DNA from: Streptomyces sp. ISL-43
Lineage (GTDB): Bacteria > Actinomycetota > Actinomycetes > Streptomycetales > Streptomycetaceae
Assembly: GCF_018614195.1 (NCBI RefSeq)
Contig: NZ_JAGGOT010000052.1
Span: forward strand, 62,001-126,000
Length of the DNA: 64,000 bases
Reading direction: 5' to 3'
The notes below the pieces were generated by a model. It was given only the letters and a program-made list of their open reading frames with translations. It was not told the origin of the DNA and ran no database searches. Below are positions 40,276 to 49,453 of this stretch, in pieces. The translations under genes were made by a program, and so were the position numbers. How positions within the stretch are numbered: the stretch's first letter is position 1; every line of letters begins with the position of its first letter.

Positions 40276-43182
40276 TCAGCCGAGCTTGGCCACCACGATG
40301 CGGGCCAGGTCCTGGGTGATGGCGGCCAGGCGCCCGTACGTCCGGTCGTCCTCCCGGGCGACGTTCACGTCGTAGCCGACCGTGAACACCACGTTGTCGA
40401 CGCGGACCGTGGTCTCGACCAGGGGGTGGGGGCCGGGGAACTTGACCACCGTGACGGCCTTGTCGCCGAGGCCCGCCGGGTGCGCGGTGGACTGGGGGAG
40501 GGCGACGGCCGAATCGTCCTCCAGTCTGAGATAGCGGTCGGCCGTTTCCGCCGCGCTCCTGCCGAACACGGGCCGGTGCAGCCGCGAGGTGAGCATCACG
40601 TTCGGCGCCGCCGCGCTCGGTGTGCCCTCGCTCCACCAGCACGTGCTCGAGTCGAGGTGGCTCGCGCTGCCTTCGTCGCCGCGACCGCGCGCGTCGGGTA
40701 CGAGGGCGGAGAGGTCCTGCTCGTCCAGCAGCTCGCAGGCGGGCGCGATCGACTCGCGGACCCGCCCGAGCAGGGCCGGATCCGGCAGGCTCTCGATGCC
40801 GGTCCACACGGCTCCCGCGCCGAGGACGAGCACGAGCATCGTCGCGGCCCTCGCCACGGGCCGCACGGCCGGGCCGGCCCACGGGTGCCCCGCCCCGGCC
40901 CCCGCCCCGGCCGGCGCCGATCCCGGCGCCCGCTGATCGGCAGCGCCGGCGAGGCGGTCCTGGAGCCTGGCGTGCCGGAACCGGTAGGTGGCGCCGAACT
41001 GGCGGAGAACTCCCAGGCGATGGGCGTCGTCGAGGAACTCGACCAGCTTCCAGGGGATCCGCCCGTACGCCCACGGCCGCACCCGCGCGGCGGTGTAAGC
41101 GGCCCAAGCCGACATCGACACCCCGGTCGCGGCCAGGGCAGCGGCCGATACGCCGCCCGTCACGGCCCACTCCAGGTGGCCGACGGACTCGTGGCCCCCG
41201 TTCGCCTCCCACTGCGCCAGCGCGGCCATGGGGAAGAGTACGAGCCCGGCCGCTCTCAGGACCGCGCCGCCGCCCGTCAGGATGTTGACGAGCCCGAGCG
41301 ACGTCAGTGTCGCGAGCCTGTCCCTGTTCAGCACCTGTGCGGGGCTGCCGCCCGCCGTGGTGGTCTTGAGGCCGGGGTGCAGCAGCGCGCTGAGCGCGAA
41401 GGCGCAGCAGAAGAGCACGAGGAGGAGCGGGTACTCCATCACCCGGAACCAGAGGAGGGCCGCAACCAGGGCCACCGCCGCGCCGAGCAGGAAGCGGGGC
41501 ACCGACTCGGGGCGCCGGAAGTACCGGGGGGAGGGCTCCGTCCCCCGCGAGGCGAGCGTCAGGTCGGCGACCGACACCAGACACAGCAGCCCGAACCACA
41601 CCCAGACCGGCAACTCCACGCCGGCCAAGGACTTCCGCTGGTCGAAGAGCCACCACATGACCGCCGTCGCGGCCCCCAGCGCGGCCGCCCAGCCGAGAGC
41701 CCGTGCCTTCTCGGCGGCCCTCGGGTTCAACCGCCACCACGCCAGCTCCTGGGTTCCCTGAGAGTCCAGCTGCCGGGCGAGGAAGGCCAGCCACCGGGTC
41801 GACCGCTCGGGCCGGCCGACGACCGCCGGGACCAACCGGTCCAGCAGATGGTCCTCGATCGCCTCCCGCGTCGGGAAGCGTCCGGCATCCAGCAACTCCG
41901 CGGGATCGAGGGCGCTCTCGCTGTAGGCGGTACGGGCCAGGCCCGTCATCAGCGGCGTCGACAGTACGCTCCGAAGGGCCTGTTCCTGTACGCCGTCCCC
42001 GTTCGCCCGCAGTCGGGCGAACACCGGGTCCCACTTGGTCGACGCCTCGGAGCCGCCGACACCCTTGCGTGCCGTGCGGCGCAGATGGTCCGCCAGCTCT
42101 TCCAGGTCCAAGGGTTCGAGGCGAACCGCCGCCGTGGCCGGCAACAGGGCGTCGGCCTCCTCGACGGCGGCCTCGTACTCGTCCACCCGGCTGGTGAGCA
42201 GGAACCGGTCCGCCCGGCCGAATCCGGCGCGCAGTCGGCACAGGGCCTCGGCCCGCGCGTCGGGGCGTATCTCGTCGAACCCGTCCAGTACCGGCAACAG
42301 CCTGCCGGTACGCAGGAGTTCCACCGCGACCCGGTCTCCGGAGACCGTCAGCGCCGCCAGGGCCGGGTGATCGTCGACCAGCCGCTCCGCGGCCCAGGAC
42401 TTCAGATCCCGCGTCGCGGGGTCCCAGGACGCGAGCGGCAGCAGCACGGGGACTACGGGATCCGCGGGCGCGACCCGCCGCAGCCGCTCCACGGCGAAGC
42501 GCAGGGCGAGCACCGACTTGCCCGACCCGGCGTCCCCGAGCACGATCAGGCGGCCGGAGGGGACTTTGGCATACACCTCCGTGATGGCACCGATCCGGCC
42601 GGAGAGATCGAGCGGCTCCTCGCCGGCGCCGGCGCCGAGGATGCTGGACCAGTGGTCCGTGAGCCCCTCCTCGTTGACCCACCGCACCGGGAGCGGACTC
42701 GGATGGTGCGTCCCGCGCAGTCGTTCCTCGCGCTGCCACTCCTCGCGCAGTTCGTCCGCCAGCTGCTTCGCAGCCCCGTCCAACTGCCGCTCGAGGCGGC
42801 GTGCGCGGCGGGGGCTGCGGCGAAGCCGGGCCTGGCGCCACCGGTGCAGGCCGGGGCGCAGCATCGGAACCGCGGTCGCGATCGGGGCCACGCCCGCGAG
42901 CAGCAGCGTGCCGCGGGCGGTCCAGCCGCCGGCGACGTACGCCGCGCCGCCGACCAGGGCGACCCCGGTCAGCAACAGGAGGAACGGCGCCACCATCCGG
43001 GCGAGGGCGCGGCCGGACCCGCGCACGGCATCGGGGCCGTCGTCGGGGCCCGCGCCCGTGTGGACGTACACGTCCCGGCCCGCGACATAGGCGCGGCCGT
43101 CATCCGAGACGACCACCCGCGGCAGGACGTGGCTGCTGCCACCGCTGTGGTTCGGATTCGGCTCGGCGTCAGGGGTGTTCAT
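40276..43182 (-). CDS. NACHT-type STAND NTPase with membrane segments
   Basis: A 968-residue protein. The first 45 residues are polar and contain GRAYVAGRDVYVHTG. Two membrane helices follow (about 62-105). The NACHT NTPase has P-loop GDAGSGKS (216-223) and Walker B LLPVLDGFDE (295-304), then TSRVDEYE. The middle third carries several membrane helices (about 500-690). A further helix lies near 755-770, and the C-terminal roughly 170 residues form a likely extracytoplasmic domain with Cys. Bacterial NACHT proteins are often defence or cell-death switches. ATG 43182 is 9 bases after the stop of the upstream small gene, indicating one operon. Confidence 0.88.
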   Translation of the reverse strand: MNTPDAEPNPNHSGGSSHVLPRVVVSDDGRAYVAGRDVYVHTGAGPDDGPDAVRGSGRALARMVAPFLLLLTGVALVGGAAYVAGGWTARGTLLLAGVAPIATAVPMLRPGLHRWRQARLRRSPRRARRLERQLDGAAKQLADELREEWQREERLRGTHHPSPLPVRWVNEEGLTDHWSSILGAGAGEEPLDLSGRIGAITEVYAKVPSGRLIVLGDAGSGKSVLALRFAVERLRRVAPADPVVPVLLPLASWDPATRDLKSWAAERLVDDHPALAALTVSGDRVAVELLRTGRLLPVLDGFDEIRPDARAEALCRLRAGFGRADRFLLTSRVDEYEAAVEEADALLPATAAVRLEPLDLEELADHLRRTARKGVGGSEASTKWDPVFARLRANGDGVQEQALRSVLSTPLMTGLARTAYSESALDPAELLDAGRFPTREAIEDHLLDRLVPAVVGRPERSTRWLAFLARQLDSQGTQELAWWRLNPRAAEKARALGWAAALGAATAVMWWLFDQRKSLAGVELPVWVWFGLLCLVSVADLTLASRGTEPSPRYFRRPESVPRFLLGAAVALVAALLWFRVMEYPLLLVLFCCAFALSALLHPGLKTTTAGGSPAQVLNRDRLATLTSLGLVNILTGGGAVLRAAGLVLFPMAALAQWEANGGHESVGHLEWAVTGGVSAAALAATGVSMSAWAAYTAARVRPWAYGRIPWKLVEFLDDAHRLGVLRQFGATYRFRHARLQDRLAGAADQRAPGSAPAGAGAGAGHPWAGPAVRPVARAATMLVLVLGAGAVWTGIESLPDPALLGRVRESIAPACELLDEQDLSALVPDARGRGDEGSASHLDSSTCWWSEGTPSAAAPNVMLTSRLHRPVFGRSAAETADRYLRLEDDSAVALPQSTAHPAGLGDKAVTVVKFPGPHPLVETTVRVDNVVFTVGYDVNVAREDDRTYGRLAAITQDLARIVVAKLG

Positions 43183-43191
43183 TCCCGGCGG

Positions 43192-43614
43192 TCATTCCCC
43201 GGTGATGTGCTGGTCCCGCCCCGCCATGAACACCCGGGCGTTGTCGTGGGCCTCCGCCGTCATGACGATCGACCCGACCCGGCTCCGCTCGTCCGCTGCC
43301 AGCAGGGGTGCGAGGTGCTCGTCGAGCAGCCGCCGCAGCTCCGCGGAGAGCCCGGCGTCCGGGTCGGCGCGCAGGAGTTGCTGGAGGTGCAGCCGCCACG
43401 TCCCGGCCAGCGCCCGCTCGGTGTCCTCGTCCTCTTCCTCGCGCGCGGCGAGGACGCGGGCGCGCAGGGCGTCCAGCTCGGCTCCCATGGGGTCGGCGCT
43501 GTCCGGATGCACGCGCCGCCACAGGGCCACCGTGGCGGCTCTCGCCTGCTGCCAGCCGTCCGTTGCCATCGCGCCCACCAGTGCGGTCCCGGCTGCCAGT
43601 ACCATCGGATCCAC
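43192..43614 (-). CDS. Small helical protein with C-terminal AGRD motif, paired with the NACHT ATPase
   Basis: A 140-residue, mostly helical protein. The N-terminus MVLAAGTALVGAMATDGWQQ is a Gly/Ala-rich amphipathic helix, followed by an acidic helical body. The extreme C-terminus is DNARVFMAGRDQHITGE. That tail resembles the N-terminal segment of the downstream NACHT protein (DDGRAYVAGRDVYVHTG). The layout recalls bacterial Bell-domain effectors with C-terminal amyloid signalling motifs encoded beside NLRs carrying the matching N-terminal motif; this is inference from architecture. GTG 43614 is supported by AAAGGGG 6 bases upstream. Confidence 0.75.
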   Translation of the reverse strand: MDPMVLAAGTALVGAMATDGWQQARAATVALWRRVHPDSADPMGAELDALRARVLAAREEEDEDTERALAGTWRLHLQQLLRADPDAGLSAELRRLLDEHLAPLLAADERSRVGSIVMTAEAHDNARVFMAGRDQHITGE

Positions 43615-43718
43615 CCAACGCCCCTTTGCCGGACAGTGGTTCGGGACCAATGTAGACGGGCGGGCGTGTGCGGGCGAGTGCCTCTCCGCCGTCCGTCTCA
43701 CGGTGCGTGCGGGGGATG

Positions 43719-43750
43719 GCATGTTTTGACAATTTGTGTAATTTGATGGC
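43719..43750. promoter_or_regulatory. AT-rich divergent promoter island
   Basis: About 65-70% A+T within a 72% G+C region, containing TTGACA (43726-43731) and the dyad AATT-TGTGT-AATT (43731-43743). It lies between the NACHT operon (minus) and the glycine-zipper gene (plus). No standard -10 is placed 17 bases from TTGACA, so polarity is unclear. Confidence 0.45.
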
Positions 43751-43857
43751 GCGCTGCCTCGTCGGCGGTGCGAGCGGGGGATGGTGGCGGGACCGGAGGG
43801 CAACGGCTGCCCGCCGTGCCGAGTGCGCCCAGTGTCGGCGCAGGGGGGTGGCTTGTC

Positions 43858-44784
43858 ATGCCGGTGGCGATGGTCGAAGCGGTTCTGCTCGCGCGCAGGA
43901 ACGAGCGGCGGTTCGAGGAGCTCGAGCGCCGGCGCAAGAAGCTGGAGCGGCACATCCGGCAGGAGGGCCAGGCGCAGGAGGAGCGCCGCCGGATGGTCTA
44001 CGACCACGCCCTGGTCCCCTTCCGTGAAGTCTTCGGGCGGCTCAAGCACGTGGACCTGGCGGAGCTGGCGCCCGTGGACCCGGCAGGCTCGGGCGTCTCG
44101 GACGTGGAGCTGCGCGAACTGCGGCACGTGGCTGCCACGGCGGTGGCTTCGCTGGCCGGAGGCGCTGCCGCCGGCGCGGGCGTGGGGGCCGTGGCCTACG
44201 CGGCGGTGGGAGCCTTCGCGATGGCGTCGACCGGTACGGCGATTTCGGGGCTGTCGGGGGCGGCGGCCACCAGCGCCACCCTGGCTTGGCTGGGTGGAGG
44301 GTCGCTGGCGGCCGGGGGCGGCGGGGTCGCGGCGGGCACGCTGGTGATGACGGCGCTGGTCGCCGGCCCGGCGCTGCTGGCGGCGGGAGTCCTGCTGGAA
44401 TGGCGCGGCCGCGCGGTGAAGGACGAGCAGAAGAAGTTCGCCCGCAGACTGGCCGAAGCCGGACGGGAGTTGAAGAAGACCCGGGCGGAGCTGTCGGCGG
44501 TGTTCCAGCGCAGCCGGGAGACGCGCCTGGTCCTCATGGACCTGGGCCGGGCGATGGAGGCCCGGCAGCCGGCGTTCGCCGAACTGGTGGACCGCTGTGA
44601 GGACTACGGGTCCTACGGCCTCGGCGCACGGGCCCTGGTGAAGGAGATGTTCGACCTGGCCGTGGCCACCGTCGCCGTGATGGGGGCGCCGCCGGCCGGT
44701 GAGGACGGGCGTGTATGCGAGCTCTCGGGCCGGGTGGTCGCGGACGCCCGGGCGCGGCTGTCGGCTCTGGAGGCCGCGGCGTGA
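43858..44784 (+). CDS. Coiled-coil protein with long glycine-zipper membrane region
   Basis: A 308-residue protein. The N-terminal charged coiled coil (about 14-48, ERRFEELERRRKKLERHIRQ) is followed by a glycine/alanine-rich hydrophobic block at 94-183. That block includes GTAISGLSGAAATSATLAWL and GGGSLAAGGGGVAAG, then another charged helix and a helical C-terminus. The GTAISxLSGAA...GGGSLAAGGGG pattern recurs in unrelated bacterial membrane or pore-like proteins of unknown role. ATG 43858 has GGGGGGTGG upstream. The stop overlaps the start of the next gene (GTGA), so the two products are probably made together. Confidence 0.7.
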   Translation: MPVAMVEAVLLARRNERRFEELERRRKKLERHIRQEGQAQEERRRMVYDHALVPFREVFGRLKHVDLAELAPVDPAGSGVSDVELRELRHVAATAVASLAGGAAAGAGVGAVAYAAVGAFAMASTGTAISGLSGAAATSATLAWLGGGSLAAGGGGVAAGTLVMTALVAGPALLAAGVLLEWRGRAVKDEQKKFARRLAEAGRELKKTRAELSAVFQRSRETRLVLMDLGRAMEARQPAFAELVDRCEDYGSYGLGARALVKEMFDLAVATVAVMGAPPAGEDGRVCELSGRVVADARARLSALEAAA

Positions 44785-46253
44785 GCGCGGAAGCGTCTCC
44801 GGGTCCCGGCAAGGCGGCGTCCGCCGCGTCCCGGGTGGCGGGTGAGGCGGCGTGGGCGGCGGCGGACGCCGCGACCCGCAGGTTCGCCGCGGCGACGATG
44901 GAGACCCTGGACACCAGGGAGACGGTGCAGCGCCTCGCCCGCCGCTATGCGGCCCTGGCCAATGCCCAGCGGGCGGGCTATCTCTTCGAGGTGGAGCACG
45001 CGCTCTCGTTCAACCAGGCCGCCGCCCGGGCGGGGGCCGGTGTGCGGGCGGTGGTGTCGGAGTGGATGGCGGGAGGATCGCAGACGGCTGCGGCGGACGT
45101 CCTGCTCGTCGACGGCGCCAAGACGGTCGGCCAGGTGCAGGCCAAGCTGATGGCCTCGGCGTCCGGCACCGCACATCAGATCCGCCGCGGTCACTACACG
45201 GGAATGACACGCCTGGTGGCCGGGGACAAGGTGGCCGCCGTGGACAGCCTCCTGCAACGGCGCCTGACCATGAACCCCGACGGAATCGGCTTCGCCGACT
45301 ACGCCGACGCCCACGCCCACCTCGGCGACTCCATCCGGTACGGCGCCATCACCTCGCAGCCCGTGGACCTGGCCGACGCCCACCGCCACGCCACCGACCC
45401 GGAGAAGTGGATGCGCGGCCGGGTACGCCAGGCGGCCGGCCGGGAAGCGGCCGCGGCCGCCGCCACCGGGGCCGCGGCGGGCGCCGCGGCCGAGGCCGCC
45501 ATCGCGGCCGCCGGGCAGCTGGCCCGGATCCGGGCCGGGGAGACCTCACCCGCCCAGGCCGCGCTCACCGCGGCCGCGGCGGCGGCCCGCGGCGCTGCCC
45601 GCTCCGGCTCCCTGGCCGGGCTCGCCTCCCTGGTCCGCACCGCGGGCCGCGCCGGGCAACTGCCCGCCGCGTTCGGCGGCGGGGAACTCGCCTCGGCCAC
45701 TGCGACCGCGGCCCTCGCCGTCGCCGAAGCCGGTCTCCAGCTCGCGCAAGGGCGCATCGACGGCGGCGAGTTCGCCGCACGCGGCGCCGAAGCCGCACTG
45801 CACGCCTGCCTCACCTGGGCCTGCGGCGCCGTCGCCCAGAGCGTGATCCCGGTCCCCGTCGTCGGAGCGCTGGTCGGCGGGCTCGTGGGCCAGGCCGCCG
45901 GAACGGTCATCGTCCAGGGCCTGCAGGCGGCCGTCGTCATCGCCCGCGGCACCCGCACCACCGGGACGCTCACGCTCGAACACGAACTCCTCGCCGCCTC
46001 CCTGACCACCGGCCTGCTGGCCACGGCGACCGCCACACTGGGCCCGCGCACCCACACCGGCACCACCGTTCTGCCCGCCCTCGCACCCGTCCGCGAGCAC
46101 CTCACCGGCACCGACCCCGCCCGAGCCCTGTCCTCCCTGGCCGCCCTCACCGCCCACCACGCCGGTGTCCCCCTCCACCTCACCCCCGCCGAGTTCGACG
46201 CCTGGATGACCGAGCCCGACGACCTCCTCCTCGTGCTGAACCCCAACTGGTGA
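44781..46253 (+). CDS. Alanine-rich glycine-zipper protein with nuclease-like N-terminal motif
   Basis: A 490-residue protein starting at GTG 44781, which overlaps the upstream stop. Residues 60-150 read YLFEVEHALSFNQAA...AADVLLVDGAKTVGQVQAKLM. E70/E72, D106 and Q120-x-K122 fit the order of a PD-(D/E)xK-type nuclease core. From about 215 the protein is almost entirely Ala/Gly helices with zipper-like repeats (TGAAAGAAAEAAIAAAGQLA; VVGALVGGLVGQAAGTVIV), suggesting membrane insertion. Coupled to the zipper protein upstream, it may be the effector of a two-gene toxin-like unit. Function is inferred only. Confidence 0.65.
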   Translation: MSAEASPGPGKAASAASRVAGEAAWAAADAATRRFAAATMETLDTRETVQRLARRYAALANAQRAGYLFEVEHALSFNQAAARAGAGVRAVVSEWMAGGSQTAAADVLLVDGAKTVGQVQAKLMASASGTAHQIRRGHYTGMTRLVAGDKVAAVDSLLQRRLTMNPDGIGFADYADAHAHLGDSIRYGAITSQPVDLADAHRHATDPEKWMRGRVRQAAGREAAAAAATGAAAGAAAEAAIAAAGQLARIRAGETSPAQAALTAAAAAARGAARSGSLAGLASLVRTAGRAGQLPAAFGGGELASATATAALAVAEAGLQLAQGRIDGGEFAARGAEAALHACLTWACGAVAQSVIPVPVVGALVGGLVGQAAGTVIVQGLQAAVVIARGTRTTGTLTLEHELLAASLTTGLLATATATLGPRTHTGTTVLPALAPVREHLTGTDPARALSSLAALTAHHAGVPLHLTPAEFDAWMTEPDDLLLVLNPNW

Positions 46254-46298
46254 ACCGACGGCCCGCCGATCCGGTCCGCCCACACCCCGAGGCCCCCC

Positions 46299-47000
46299 CT
46301 GCACCTCAAACTGTTCGACATCCACTTCGACGACCCCCTCTACCAGGAGTTCCTCGCCGGGCAGGAGAAGGCGTACGCCCGGCTCGGCCAGGAGGAGATG
46401 GTGAGGTTCGGAAAGGGCGACCCGCGCGTCGGCGCCGACGCGCTCAGCTGTGTGGCAGCGGTCGACGACGACGGCCGGCTCGTGGGCGGTGTGCGCGTCC
46501 ACCACGGCGTCGAAGGGGAGTTGCCCTCCGAGATCCACCTCCGCAGCCCGCACGTCGCCTCCGCCGTCGCCCGGGCCCGCGCCCGGGGAGAGGCCGTGGC
46601 GGAACTCTCCGGCGCGTGGGTGGCACCGCACTGGCGAGGACGCCATCTCGTCACCGTCCTGGTGGTCGCCGGGATCGCCGCCGCCGAAACCCTCGGCGCC
46701 ACGGCGCTGCTCGGCAGCTGCTCGGACCGGCTGACGGGGACGTACGAACGCTGCGGCTACCGGTGGCGCCGTGAACAACCCTTGGCCGACGTCCCCTTGC
46801 CCGGCGTCACCTCGTACTACTCCCTCGACCGGATCGAGGCGTTCCACCAGCGGGAAGCGCGGCTGACGCGGGCCTTGCGTTCGCTGCGGCAGGAGCTGGG
46901 GAGCACGCCCGAGCGGATACCCGAGCCGGTCCTGCGCGCCTGCGTGGACCAGCTCGGCCTGCGGCTGTTCGAGCCCGCGATGCTCTCACCGGAAGCCTGA
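46299..47000 (+). CDS. GNAT/autoinducer-synthase-fold N-acyltransferase with uncertain start
   Basis: About 233 residues. LHLKLFDIHFDDPLYQEFLA, then VAAVDDDGRLVGGVRVH, ELSGAWVAPHWRGRHLV and AALLGSCSDRLTGTYERCGY, resembles GNAT folds used by autoinducer or N-acyl amino acid synthases. The homologous part begins near 46299, where only a CTG is available; the first ATG (46398) would delete 33 residues. A GTG at 46249 overlaps the upstream stop but is in another frame, shifted at a run of seven C (46293-46299). Either CTG initiation or a frameshift at the C run is implied. Confidence 0.75.
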   Translation: MHLKLFDIHFDDPLYQEFLAGQEKAYARLGQEEMVRFGKGDPRVGADALSCVAAVDDDGRLVGGVRVHHGVEGELPSEIHLRSPHVASAVARARARGEAVAELSGAWVAPHWRGRHLVTVLVVAGIAAAETLGATALLGSCSDRLTGTYERCGYRWRREQPLADVPLPGVTSYYSLDRIEAFHQREARLTRALRSLRQELGSTPERIPEPVLRACVDQLGLRLFEPAMLSPEA

Positions 47001-47065
47001 CCGGACCCCGACCCCCACACCGGCCACGCTCCCTCATCCCCGATCACGACCGCCGGAGGTGCACG

Positions 47066-49382
47066 ATGAGTCTGGAAGCGCACATCAAGTCCGTCGCCCG
47101 GACGGCCGAAGACGCGAACACCTGGCGTCCCCGGCTGTTCGCCGCGGGCGACCCCGCCCAACGGTCGGAGCTGACCGGGCTCCTGGCCCGCGGTGAGGCG
47201 ACGGAGGTGGGGGACACCCTGGCCGAACAGGTGGCGGAGCTGCTCGCCACCCGCCGCCCTGCCTGGCGTCCGAGCGCCGGGGAACTCGCGGCGGCGGTCG
47301 AAGGGCATCTCGACGGGCGGTCGCCCCTGGAGTACGGGACGTGGGTCTGGTATCCGTGGTCACGCCGGCTCGCGCACGTCCTGCCCCGGCCCGAGTACCG
47401 CGAGCTGCGCCAGTCCCGCAACCAGCACAAGATCACAGCGGCGGAACAGGCCGGCCTCACCGGCAGGACGATCGCCGTGGCCGGCCTCTCCGTGGGCGCC
47501 GCCAGCGCGTTCACCCTCGCCCAGGAAGGGGTCGGCAGCCGTTTCCGCCTCGCGGACTTCGACCGGCTCTCCCTCTCCAACCTGAACCGGCTGCGTGCCT
47601 CGGTCACCGACATCGGCCTGTCCAAAGTGGTCATCACCGCACGGCAGATGTACGAGATCGATCCCTATCTCGACATCTCGATATGGCCCGAGGGCCTGAC
47701 CGAGGACAACGTCGACGCGTTCCTCACCGGCGACGGCCGCGACGGCCGTGCCGATCTGTTCGTCGAAGAATGCGACGACCTCTACATCAAGGTCTTCGCC
47801 CGTGAGCGTGCCCGGGCGCACGGGATCGCGGTGCTGATGGAGACCAACGAGCGCGGCATGCTGGACGTGGAACGCTTCGACCTCGAACCGGACCGGCCCC
47901 TGCTGCACGGCCTGATCGACGGTGTGGCGGCCGCCGACCTCAAGGGGCTGTCGGTCCGCGAGAAGGTGCCCCACGTCCTGCGGATCCTCGGCCCGGAGAA
48001 CCTCTCGCAGCGCATGGCCCCCTCGCTGATGGAGATCGGGCACACCCTCTCCTCGTGGCCCCAGCTCGCCTCGGGGGTGGCCCTGGGCGCCGCTGTGCTC
48101 ACCGACACCGCCCGCCGTGTCCTGCTCGGGCAGTTCACCGCCTCGGGCCGCTTCTTCGTCGACCCGGCGGAGCTCGTACGCGACGGCGCGCAGGCCCACA
48201 CTGCGCCCCCCGCGCCGCCCGCGGCGCGCACCGCACCAGGGCCCGGCGCGAAGACCCGTACCTCCCCGCTCGTGCTGCCCGACTCCGGTGCGGCCTTGGG
48301 CGAGGAAGGCATCCGCCGCCTCGTGGAGTACGGGATCCGGGCCCCCTCGGGCGGGAACGTCCAGCCGTGGAAGTTCGTGGCCCGAGGCCCGGTGCTGCAC
48401 TGCCGCACCGACGACACACAGCCGTCGACGCTGCTCGACTTCCGGGGGGCCGCCACCCAGTTGGCGATCGGAGCGGCCGTCGAGAACATCGACCTCGCCG
48501 CCCGGGCCGCGGGCTGGGCCTGCCACGTACGGCCCTTCCCCGACCCGGCCGACCCCGGCGCCGTCTGCGAGCTCACCTTCTCCGAGGCCCCGCGCACATC
48601 GCGGCCCGACCTGGCCGACTGGATCGACCGGCGCGCCACCAACCGCCGGCCCGGCCCCGCCGTTCCCCTGGACGAGTCCCACCGGCAGGCCTTGACGCGC
48701 TGCGCGGCCGACAGCGGCGCACGTCTGCACCTGATCACCGATCGTGCGGACATGGAGGAGACGGGACGCATCCTGGGTGCCGGCGACCGGCTGCGCATGC
48801 TGTCCCCGCGCCTGCACCAGGAGATGATGAGCGAACTGCGCTGGACCCCCGAGGAGGCGCGGACGACCCGCGACGGCATCGACGTCGCCACCCTCGAAGC
48901 GGACGCCACCGACCTGGCGGGCCTGTCCCTCGCCCGGCACTGGCCGCACCTCGCCTTCGTCCGGCAGATGGGCGGCGGCCGCGCCTTCGAGGAAGGAGCC
49001 CGCGACAGCGTCGCGGCGTCCTCGGCGATCGGCTGCCTCACCGGCACCGGCACCGGCTCCCGGGCCTACTTCGACGGAGGCCGGGCCCTGCAGCGCCTCT
49101 GGCTCACCGCGACGTCCATGGGCATCGGATTCCAGCCCGTCACCGTACTGCTGTACCTCTTCGCCCGCGTCGAGCAGGGCGAGGGCGCCGGGCTCGACGC
49201 GACGGAGACCGCCACCCTGCACGCGCTGCGCGAGCGGCTCTCCGCCCTCGTCCCGCGGCGCCCGGACGAGACCGAACTGCTCCTGTTCCGCCTCTCCTAC
49301 GCCCCGCCGCCCACGGCCCGTGCCCTGCGCCGGGGGGGTCGACACCGTACTCGGCTTCGAGGACCCCGACCCGCGCCGCTGA
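47066..49382 (+). CDS. Rv1355c-type ThiF/E1-like + nitroreductase fusion, frameshifted at 3' end
   Basis: The N-terminal half (to about 330) is a ThiF/MoeB-like Rossmann domain: TIAVAGLSVGAASAFTLAQE, FRLADFDRLSLSNLNRLRAS and LFVEECDD. The C-terminal half (about 415-760) is a nitroreductase-like FMN domain with GIRAPSGGNVQPWKF and DRRATNRRPG. This matches the actinobacterial Rv1355c family. At G7 (49332-49338) the open frame departs from the expected ending; skipping one G gives VDTVLGFEDPDPRR and TGA at 49380-49382, just before a terminator. The unshifted frame runs another kilobase antisense to chitinase, which is implausible. Adjusted length is about 771 residues. Confidence 0.85.
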
Positions 49383-49400
49383 CGCCGGACCGACGCCGAG

Positions 49401-49435
49401 CGGGGGCCGTCGCCGGTGTGCGGCGACGGCCCCCG
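49401..49435. terminator. 15-bp perfect bidirectional terminator
   Basis: CGGGGGCCGTCGCCG, loop GTGTG, CGGCGACGGCCCCCG. It lies 18 bases after the frame-corrected stop of the ThiF-nitroreductase gene and 18 bases from the converging chitinase stop, supporting gene ends on both sides. Confidence 0.9.
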
Positions 49436-49453
49436 GCCGGGTCGACGGGTGGA

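Noticed and set aside
36502..43746. A 2414-codon plus-strand open frame
   Set aside because: It overlaps the NRPS, M1 and NACHT genes in other frames; composition is Arg/Pro/Gly-rich and typical of a GC-rich shadow frame with no recognisable domain.
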